From: an uncultured Gammaproteobacteria bacterium
GTDB taxonomy: Bacteria > Pseudomonadota > Gammaproteobacteria > HK1
Assembly (NCBI GenBank): GCA_958295835.1
Contig: OY282378.1
Coordinates: 4,117,694 to 4,181,693, forward strand
Reading direction: 5' to 3'
Length of the DNA: 64,000 bases
A program made the position numbers and the translations under genes. The notes under the pieces are model-generated. The model did no database searches and was not told the DNA's origin. It saw only the letters and a program-made list of their open reading frames with translations. Shown one piece after another: positions 52,797 to 59,461 of the stretch (the stretch's first letter is position 1; each line of letters starts with the position of its first letter).

Positions 52797-54683
52797 TCAG
52801 AAGTCGAGAAGCTGCAAGGCAGTGCGAACCGGGGTCATTCGCGGCTTCGCCCTGAAGCGGTCCGCGTCCAGACTGTCCAGCAGGCGCGGCATGTCCACGT
52901 AGCGCGCCCGCGACGGTGCGCGGGTGAGGATCTCCCGCCTGAGTGCGGGCAGCGCCTCGGCGAAGGCGTCGAGCATCGAATCGATCCGGGCCGGGTCGGC
53001 CTTGCTCGGATTCCAGCAGACCTCCGGCGGCAGCACCGGGCCCTCGGCCGGAAAGCACCGGATGGAGCTCCCCGCATGGCAAGCGCCCAGAGCGTGGCGC
53101 ATCAGCCAGCGTCCCCATCGACCATGCCGGAACTGCCCGGGCGGCAGACCCAGGGCGAACTCCAGCAGCCGGCGGTCCAGCAGCGGATAGCGGTACTCGA
53201 TGCCGCGGCGGGCGCCGCTCGCGGCCCAACCCTCCATACGCTCGCCCAGATGCCCGGACCGGAGAAGCCGCAGTTGCGCGTGCCGGACGCTCAATCGCCG
53301 GAAAGTCCGCTCGGGCAAGGGCTTCGCCCGCCGCGCGAACGCCGGGTCGATGAGCCAGCGCCGGCGGCGCGGCTCCTTGCGCCGCCACAGCCGGCGGAGG
53401 CTGCCGGGCAGGTCCGGATGCGCGAGCGGCAGCAACACCTCCGCCAGGAAGCGGCGCGGACCCTTGCCGCGGGCGCGCCACTCGGCGCAGAGCCTCGCCC
53501 AATGCCCGTGGAGCAGCAGGCGTTCGTAGTATCCGCGGCCCGTGTAGGAAACGCCCTCGTCCCCGCCCCACCCCGACAGCAGCACGCGCACGCCTCGTTC
53601 CGCGGCGCAACGCTGCACGACTTCCTCGGTCATGCAGATGTGTACGCCCGGGCAGGCGACGTCGTGCCGGAGGATGGCGATCACGTCCTGGGGTTCGAGA
53701 GACCGGTGGAAGACCTGCAGCCCTTCCTGTTCGCATACCGCGTCGATGAGGGCGTATTCCGGCGCATGGCCCGCGCCGGGCGGTTGGCCGCCAAGCTCCG
53801 GTAGCCAACTGAAGGCGAGCGGCGACGGACGGCTCTGGCGCCGCAGCTCGCGGGCCGCGAGCACCGCGACGCTGGACGAGTCCAACCCGCCGCTCAGATG
53901 GACGCCCACGGGGTCCGGGCCTCGCAGACGATCCTTCACCGCCCGCGAGTAGAGGTCCAGAAACGCCTCCGCGTGGACGTCGTCCGTGGCCGGCGGGGCC
54001 TTCGGCGCCCGCTCCGGGCGCCAATACCGGTCCAGCCGTGTCGTGCCGCCCTCGATCGTGAGCGTATGGCCGGGAGGCAACTTGCGCAATGCCTGGAAGA
54101 ACGTGCGATCCGGCGAATGGAAACCGATTCTGGTCACGTACGCCGCCACCGTGGCTTCGTCCAGATCGCAGGAGACGCCCGGCGCGGCGAGGGCGGCTTC
54201 CACCGTACTGGCGAAGATGAAGCGGTCCGGCGTCCGGGCGTAGTAGAAGGGCCGGACACCGACAGGGTCCCGCGCGCAGAACAGCAGACGGTTGCGCGCG
54301 TCCCACACGGCAAAGGCGTAATCGCCGAGCAGGCGGTTCGGACAGTCCCGCCCCCAGCGGGTGTAGGCCCGGAGGATCAGGTCACCGTCCGTCAGGCCGG
54401 TGCGTTCCGCGCGGGGCACGCCGAGCGTGGCGCAGAGCGCACCCTGGTCGTCGAGCCGGGCGTCCGCGGCCAGGACCAGGCCCGCGTCACGGTCGAAGCG
54501 CAGCGGAGGTTCGGCCCGGTCTCTCCCGGTGACGGAAGCGGGAAGGCGCCGACACCCCAGGCCGACCGCCCCCTCCGTCCACCGCGCGCCGTCCTCCCCG
54601 GGGTCGCCGAGCGCCGCCAGCATGGCGTCCAGCCCGTCCGCCTCACCCGCCTCGCGCAGATGGAGCCCGCAGATCGCGTTCAT
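52797..54683 (-). CDS. asparagine-synthetase/lasso-cyclase-like protein
   Basis: 628 residues. N-terminal class II glutaminase-like domain (LLGDYAFAVWDARNRLLFCA, RDPVGVRPFYYA) and C-terminal synthetase domain with PP-loop VGVHLSGGLDSSSVAVLAAR. The protein begins MNAICGLH, so the Cys is residue 5 and not position 2; a free N-terminal Cys nucleophile cannot form, as in lasso cyclases (McjC) and beta-lactam synthetases. It would adenylate a side-chain carboxylate and close an amide without glutamine. Start overlaps precursor candidate P2 (ATGA). Confidence 0.8.
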   Translation of the reverse strand: MNAICGLHLREAGEADGLDAMLAALGDPGEDGARWTEGAVGLGCRRLPASVTGRDRAEPPLRFDRDAGLVLAADARLDDQGALCATLGVPRAERTGLTDGDLILRAYTRWGRDCPNRLLGDYAFAVWDARNRLLFCARDPVGVRPFYYARTPDRFIFASTVEAALAAPGVSCDLDEATVAAYVTRIGFHSPDRTFFQALRKLPPGHTLTIEGGTTRLDRYWRPERAPKAPPATDDVHAEAFLDLYSRAVKDRLRGPDPVGVHLSGGLDSSSVAVLAARELRRQSRPSPLAFSWLPELGGQPPGAGHAPEYALIDAVCEQEGLQVFHRSLEPQDVIAILRHDVACPGVHICMTEEVVQRCAAERGVRVLLSGWGGDEGVSYTGRGYYERLLLHGHWARLCAEWRARGKGPRRFLAEVLLPLAHPDLPGSLRRLWRRKEPRRRRWLIDPAFARRAKPLPERTFRRLSVRHAQLRLLRSGHLGERMEGWAASGARRGIEYRYPLLDRRLLEFALGLPPGQFRHGRWGRWLMRHALGACHAGSSIRCFPAEGPVLPPEVCWNPSKADPARIDSMLDAFAEALPALRREILTRAPSRARYVDMPRLLDSLDADRFRAKPRMTPVRTALQLLDF

Positions 54684-54871
54684 GAAGCGGCGGCGTCCAC
54701 GGGACGACGACGAGGCGTCGGGGCGGGCTTTGCGGCCTGCGGCAAGGCCGGGGCGCCGCGGGGAGAGGATCGCACGACGGCGGCGTGCGGACCGCCGCCT
54801 TCTGATACCTTCGGTGCTCCTTCCATCATGATCTTGTATGGATTTCCCGTTTCCTCGTCACGGTGGTCCAC
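54680..54871 (-). CDS. RiPP precursor candidate P2
   Basis: 63 residues, GTG start after AAGGGA. N terminus ETGNPYKIMMEGAPKVSEGGG shares with P1 the pattern I-M-...-G-x-P-K/R-x-x-S/Q-E/x-G-G; if GAPKVSE begins the core, Gly1-Glu7 could cyclise. A Pro/Arg/Ala-rich tail ends in DAAAS, with Ser last, as in P1. Its stop overlaps the cyclase start (ATGA), the coupling usual for precursor and maturase. It could instead be an unrelated small leader ORF. Confidence 0.45.
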   Translation of the reverse strand: MDHRDEETGNPYKIMMEGAPKVSEGGGPHAAVVRSSPRGAPALPQAAKPAPTPRRRPVDAAAS

Positions 54872-54909
54872 CGCGGTTGTCCCTTCATGACGCCGTGAAG
54901 AAGTCCGCC

Positions 54910-55127
54910 TGAACCACCCCGGGGTCCCTGGAGACTACAATCATCGAGTCATCGGGAGGAAGGAGCGGATGAATCCATCGACAGGATACTCCCCGGAAGC
55001 CCGGGCTCGGGCGGTGCGCATGGTCTTCGAGCACCGATCGGAACATGACCTGCAGTGGGCGGCGATCCGGCCGGCTTCGGCCACCACCGGGCATGTGACG
55101 CCCACGTTCCCGGAGCGATTGCCGTGA
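54910..55127 (+). mobile_element. IS3-family (IS51-like) 5'-end remnant fused to the holB start
   Basis: Begins TGAACCACCCCGGGGTCCCT (terminal repeat), then GGGAGGAAGGAG and an ATG at 54969 that opens IS3 OrfA: STGYSPEARARAVRMVFEHR then DLQWAAIR. Homology ends near 55077; the frame runs into unrelated codons and stops at 55127, overlapping the holB GTG (GTGA). It defines the right edge of the island and is the inverted counterpart of the remnant at 49300-49482. Confidence 0.78.
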
Positions 55128-56095
55128 TTCCGGACCGTTTGCCTTGGCACGACCGGCAGTGGCGACGGGTCGAGCGCGACATCCGCGCCGCGAGGGTGCC
55201 GCACGCGCTGCTGCTGCGCGGGGCCGCGGGGGGCGGGAAGGCGCTGTTCGCGGCCCGTCTCGCGGCGGCCCTGCTGTGCCGGTCGGACGACCCGCCCTGC
55301 GACAAGTGCGACTCCTGCCGGCTCTGCGCCGCCGGCAGCCACCCCGACCGGATCGCCGTCGCGGTCGCGGAGGACCGCCGCGAGATCGTCGTCGATCAGG
55401 TGCGTGACCTCATCCATGCTGTCGGCCTGACCGCCCGGTTCGGCGGGCGCAAGGTGGTGGTGGTCGATCCGGCGGAGCAGATGAACCGGCACGCCGCGAA
55501 CACCCTCCTCAAGACGCTGGAGGAGCCGCCGGGAGAGACGGTATTCCTCCTCGTCTCGTCGAATCCCGCGCTGCTCCTCGCGACGATCCGCAGCCGCTGC
55601 CGGATCATCGACTTCCCCGCCGCGGATCCCGGCATCGCCCTCGAATGGCTGCGGGGCAGGGTGCCGGACCCGGCCGCGACGCTGGCGCTGGCCCGCGGCG
55701 CGCCGGTCCGCGCCGCCGAGCTGTTCGAGGAGGGGCTGATCGACGTGCGCTCCGGACTCGAACGCGACCTCGACACCCTCCTCGCGGGTGGCGATCCCAT
55801 GGCCATCGCCGCACGCTGGAAGGAGCTCGGGCGCGCAACGGTCTCGCTGTGGCTCGGGGACGTCCTCGCGGCACGATTGCGCGAGAGTGTCCTCGGCGGT
55901 GCGGACGCCGGTCGGCAGGGTACTGCGCCAATCCGTTTCTCGCGCCTTCTGCCCATGCTCGACCGCTGCCTGGAAGTGCGGGGCGGCGTGCTGGCACGCT
56001 CGAACGTGAACGAGCAGCTCGCCCTTGAACGCCTCGCCCTGGGGATCGCCTCCGAAGGAGCCGCCCGCCGCTCGGCCGGTCGAAGCAGGACATGA
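55124..56095 (+). CDS. holB: DNA polymerase III delta prime subunit
   Basis: 323 residues from the GTG at 55124 (MIPDRLPWHDRQW). AAA+ clamp-loader fold with a degenerate P-loop region GAAGGGKALFAARL, zinc-binding CDKCDSCRLC, VVVDPAEQMNRHAANTLLKT then LEEPP, and IRSRCRII. It loads the beta sliding clamp with delta and gamma/tau. Normally directly downstream of tmk; the 20-kb island separates them, and the IS remnant just upstream now supplies its 5' flank. Confidence 0.93.
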   Translation: MIPDRLPWHDRQWRRVERDIRAARVPHALLLRGAAGGGKALFAARLAAALLCRSDDPPCDKCDSCRLCAAGSHPDRIAVAVAEDRREIVVDQVRDLIHAVGLTARFGGRKVVVVDPAEQMNRHAANTLLKTLEEPPGETVFLLVSSNPALLLATIRSRCRIIDFPAADPGIALEWLRGRVPDPAATLALARGAPVRAAELFEEGLIDVRSGLERDLDTLLAGGDPMAIAARWKELGRATVSLWLGDVLAARLRESVLGGADAGRQGTAPIRFSRLLPMLDRCLEVRGGVLARSNVNEQLALERLALGIASEGAARRSAGRSRT

Positions 56096-56368
56096 CGGCC
56101 CCGTCCGTCGATCCGTATCATGATCCTCGTATCCCGTGAACCCGTCATGCGCCCGTCACGGGATCAGGAAAGGAACGCTCCACCAGGATTCCCGCCACTC
56201 GACCCGCCTTTGAATATATCGATGAATCAATAAATAACAAAAGATTTATGATGTGGAAAATGAGATAGTCTCCGTGGATGTGGGCGCCACCGTTGCGCGT
56301 ATACTCGCTCTCCACACGTCCGATATGGCCGTCTTTGCGAAGCACCGGGACGTCGTCCGGGGTATCCG
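56096..56368. other. AT-rich intergenic region upstream of the gcvT-shmt fusion
   Basis: 273 nt. The stretch 56208-56268 is strikingly AT-rich for this genome (contains TTGAATATATCGATGAATCA and ATAAATAACAAAAGATTTAT), and TATACT at 56300-56305 is a possible -10. No glycine-riboswitch-like structure is evident. The genes that often follow holB (a PilZ protein, a TatD nuclease) are absent. Confidence 0.4.
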
Positions 56369-59098
56369 ATGAACGAACCCTTGAACAGGACCGTGCTGCA
56401 CGACCGGCACGAGAGCCACGGCGGGAAGATGGTGGACTTCGCCGGGTGGCGGATGCCGGTGCAGTACCGGACCGGGATCATCGCCGAGCATCTCGCGACC
56501 CGGCGCGGGGCGGGCCTGTTCGACGTGAGCCACATGGGCCGCTACCGGGTGAGGGGCCCCCGGGCCGAATTCTTCCTGCTGAAGACCCTGACCAACAACG
56601 CCACGGGGCTCGCGCCGCTTGAAGCGCAGTACACGTTCATCGCGAACGAAACGGGCGGGGCGGTGGATGACGCCTATCTCTACAAGCTCGCGGATCGGGA
56701 CTACCTGCTCGTCGTCAACGCCGGGAACCGCGCGGCGGACTGGGAATGGCTCGGCCGGTACCTGCCCGGAAGCGGCGTGGAGCTTGCCGACGAGAGCGAT
56801 GCGCTGGCGATGCTCTCGCTCCAGGGGCCGGCCGCGGGCGACGTGCTCTCGCGGCTGGTCGCCCCCTCCGATCTGCCGGAGAACAAGCGCAACCGGCTCT
56901 CGGTGGCCGGTTTCGAGGGAGGTCCCCTGGTCGTCGCGAGGACCGGTTACACCGGCGAGTCGGTGTGCTTCGAGCTGTTCCCCGAGAGCGGCGCCGCGGT
57001 GGCCCTGTGGGAACGGCTCGTGGAGGCCGGGGCGACGCCGGCCGGGCTCGGAGCCCGGGATTCGCTCCGCCTGGAGGCAGGGCTGCCGCTCTACGGGCAC
57101 GAGCTCGGCCCGGGTCCCGACGGCCGCGACATCCCATTGTTCGCCAACCCGATCGCGCGCTTCGCGGTCAGGACCGGGCCCGGGGCCGCGGCCGGGGAGG
57201 ATTTCGTCGGTGGCCCGGCGTTGCGGGCCCAGCGCGCGGAATACGAGCGGATCCGGCGCCGCGAGATCGCGATCCCGCCGTGTGATCGGCGGCTGACCCA
57301 TCTGGTCCAGCCGGTCGCGGTCTTCGACGGCCGGCGGCCGTTGCGCCAAGGCTACAAGGTCACGTATCGGGGTGAGGACGCGGGGTGGATCACCTCGGGC
57401 ACCACCGTGCCGTACGCGGTGTTCGAGGGCGAAGGGCTCGCGGCGAAGCCCGGGGACGCCCATGCGATGCGTCCGATCGGGCTCGCGCTGCTGCGCTCGG
57501 ACCTCCTGCCGCGCGGCCACGAGGCGCTCCACGTCGAGGTGCTCGACGGCCGGGGCAATGCGATGACCGCCGAAGTGGTAGAGCGCAACGCCTGGCCGCT
57601 GTCGCCCTTCGTGCGGCCCTTCCGCGGCTTCGAGGCTCCTGCCGAGGGCGGGCCGGTGCCGGCCCGTGGGGGCACTCCGGCCGCGGAGGCCGAGTCGCGG
57701 GCTGCTCGACTGGCCTTGGAGGCCGAGCGCAACCACCGGTGGCGGCGCACCGAATGCGTCAACCTCATCCCTTCCGAGAACTGCGTCTCGGAGTTCGTCG
57801 AGCGGCTCTGCGCCTCGGACCCGGCCGGGCGCTACAACGAGCACAACCGGCTCCGCGCGCTGGGCGTGAACTCCGACGAGGTGCGCTACTACAAGGGCAC
57901 CGGCTTCAGCATGGAGAAGGAGGAGGAGCTCGTCGCGGCCCTGCGGACCTTCTTCGGATGCCGCGACGCGGAGGTGCGGGTCATCAGCGGGCAGATGGCG
58001 AACGACACCGTCTACGACGCCCTGAAGCAGTTCCGCAACCGCCACCGGGGGCGGCGCACGCCGCTGCCGCTGCGCCGCGTGCTCGTCCACGATCTCAACA
58101 AGGGCGGGCACCTGAGCGCCCAGACGGGCGGGGCGCTCAGGAACTATGTCGCCCACGACCCGCGAACCGAGCGGCCCGCCGTGGACCACTTTGCGCTGCG
58201 CCGCGACCTCCCGCACGCGATCGACGTGGAAGAGACCGCGGCGCGCATCCTGGAGGGGCGTCCGGACCTCATCGTGTTCGGGCGCAGCGTGATCATCCAC
58301 ACCGAGCCGGTGAGGGAGATCGTCGAGCGCGTCCACCGGGAGTTCGGGGCCGACAACCCCGAGCGGCCCCTGGTCATGTACGACGCGGCCCACGTGCTCG
58401 GCCTGCTCGGCGGGCACTTCCAGGACCCGCTGGCCGAGGGCGCCGACGTGGTCACCGGGTCCACCCACAAGACCTTCTTCGGCCCCCAGCGGGGGGTGAT
58501 CCTCACCAACATCACACCCGGCCACGTCTTCGAGGAGTTCTGGCAGGCCGTCGCGTCGCGCGCGTTCCCCGGGCACGTGAGCAACCACCACCTCGGGACC
58601 CTGCTCGGACTGCTGGGCGCGACCTGCGAGATGATCCGCTACCGCGACGAGTACCCGCCGCGGGTGATCCGCAACGCCAGGGCGTTCGCCCGCGCCCTCG
58701 CGGGCCACGGCCTCGCCATCGAGGGCGACCCGGCCGCCGGCTACACGGACACCCACCAGGTCCTGGTGCGCGGCGCGCGCGGGGCCGGCGGGGAGATGGC
58801 GGATCGGCTGGAGCGGAGCAACGTCATCACCAACCCGCAGGCGTTCTACGACGATGCGAGCTTCGCCGCCGCTTCCGGCATCCGGCTGGGCACCCAGGAG
58901 ATGACCCGGTTCGGCATGGAGGAGGCGGATTTCGAGGCGCTGGCGGGGCTCGTCGCGGGCATCCTCCTCGATGACGCCGCGCCCGGAGCGCGCCGCGAGG
59001 ACGTAATCCGGTTCCGGCGGCGCTTCACGCGGATGCGCTACCGTCTTCAGCCCGCATTTCTCACCAGCGCGCGAAGCGAGGCCTGCGCCCAGCCTTGA
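56369..59098 (+). CDS. GcvT-serine hydroxymethyltransferase fusion protein
   Basis: 909 residues. Residues 1-430 are aminomethyltransferase (GcvT): FDVSHMGRYRVRGP, YTGESVCFELF, and the C-terminal barrel ending GYKVTYRGEDAGWITSGT. After an Ala/Glu-rich linker, residues about 455-880 are a PLP-dependent SHMT-like domain: VNLIPSENCVSEFV, YYKGTGF, and the PLP Lys701 in GSTHKTFFGP. GcvT makes methylene-THF from the aminomethyl of glycine; SHMT interconverts serine and glycine with the same cofactor, so the fusion would channel C1-THF between glycine and serine. Both are normally separate. gcvH and gcvP are not in the window. The SHMT half is divergent; another fold-type I reaction is possible. Confidence 0.82.
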   Translation: MNEPLNRTVLHDRHESHGGKMVDFAGWRMPVQYRTGIIAEHLATRRGAGLFDVSHMGRYRVRGPRAEFFLLKTLTNNATGLAPLEAQYTFIANETGGAVDDAYLYKLADRDYLLVVNAGNRAADWEWLGRYLPGSGVELADESDALAMLSLQGPAAGDVLSRLVAPSDLPENKRNRLSVAGFEGGPLVVARTGYTGESVCFELFPESGAAVALWERLVEAGATPAGLGARDSLRLEAGLPLYGHELGPGPDGRDIPLFANPIARFAVRTGPGAAAGEDFVGGPALRAQRAEYERIRRREIAIPPCDRRLTHLVQPVAVFDGRRPLRQGYKVTYRGEDAGWITSGTTVPYAVFEGEGLAAKPGDAHAMRPIGLALLRSDLLPRGHEALHVEVLDGRGNAMTAEVVERNAWPLSPFVRPFRGFEAPAEGGPVPARGGTPAAEAESRAARLALEAERNHRWRRTECVNLIPSENCVSEFVERLCASDPAGRYNEHNRLRALGVNSDEVRYYKGTGFSMEKEEELVAALRTFFGCRDAEVRVISGQMANDTVYDALKQFRNRHRGRRTPLPLRRVLVHDLNKGGHLSAQTGGALRNYVAHDPRTERPAVDHFALRRDLPHAIDVEETAARILEGRPDLIVFGRSVIIHTEPVREIVERVHREFGADNPERPLVMYDAAHVLGLLGGHFQDPLAEGADVVTGSTHKTFFGPQRGVILTNITPGHVFEEFWQAVASRAFPGHVSNHHLGTLLGLLGATCEMIRYRDEYPPRVIRNARAFARALAGHGLAIEGDPAAGYTDTHQVLVRGARGAGGEMADRLERSNVITNPQAFYDDASFAAASGIRLGTQEMTRFGMEEADFEALAGLVAGILLDDAAPGARREDVIRFRRRFTRMRYRLQPAFLTSARSEACAQP

Positions 59099-59461
59099 CC
59101 GGGTGGCGCGAAGGGGCGGCAGCGGCAAGGCGAACGCGAGTCGAAGCCTGCCCCGTGTCAACGGGGGGCGCACAGGCGTACTCGACAGTACGTCGAGCCC
59201 CTTTCGACGTTCGGGCGGTCGGAGTACCCGCAAAATCGAATCCTGGAATCGTGTTCGGGACGCCGGCTTGCCTTGCCGGTGGCAAGTGCCCGGATTGACA
59301 AGAGGAACGCACGAACACCAGACTGATCACCGGGGAGCGAGCGGTCGCCGCACGCGAAACGGCACTTGTGCGGCGTATCGACTCGGTGCACGATTCAAAC
59401 AGACCGTTTCACTCGAATGCGCCCGTATCGAGCCGATACGGCGACTGCCGGAGGGATCCCG
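59099..59461. other. intergenic region with promoter for the molybdo-oxidoreductase
   Basis: 363 nt. A perfect -35 TTGACA at 59295-59300 with a weak -10 CAGACT (59319-59324, spacer 18), and a palindrome CTCGAC-AGTAC-GTCGAG at 59181-59197 that could be an operator. No coding sequence recognised. Confidence 0.4.

Noticed and set aside
56145..56345. 66-codon minus-strand frame in the AT-rich gap
   Set aside because: It has normal-looking codons (HIINLLLFIDSS) but no ribosome-binding site, homologue or partner that I recognise; listed as intergenic.
56096..56368. Glycine riboswitch upstream of the gcvT-shmt fusion
   Set aside because: Looked for because of the gene function; no tandem aptamer pattern could be recognised.
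56246..59233. 995-codon minus-strand frame over the GcvT-SHMT gene
   Set aside because: Antisense shadow; composition (His/Val/Arg/Gly-rich) is typical of such frames.
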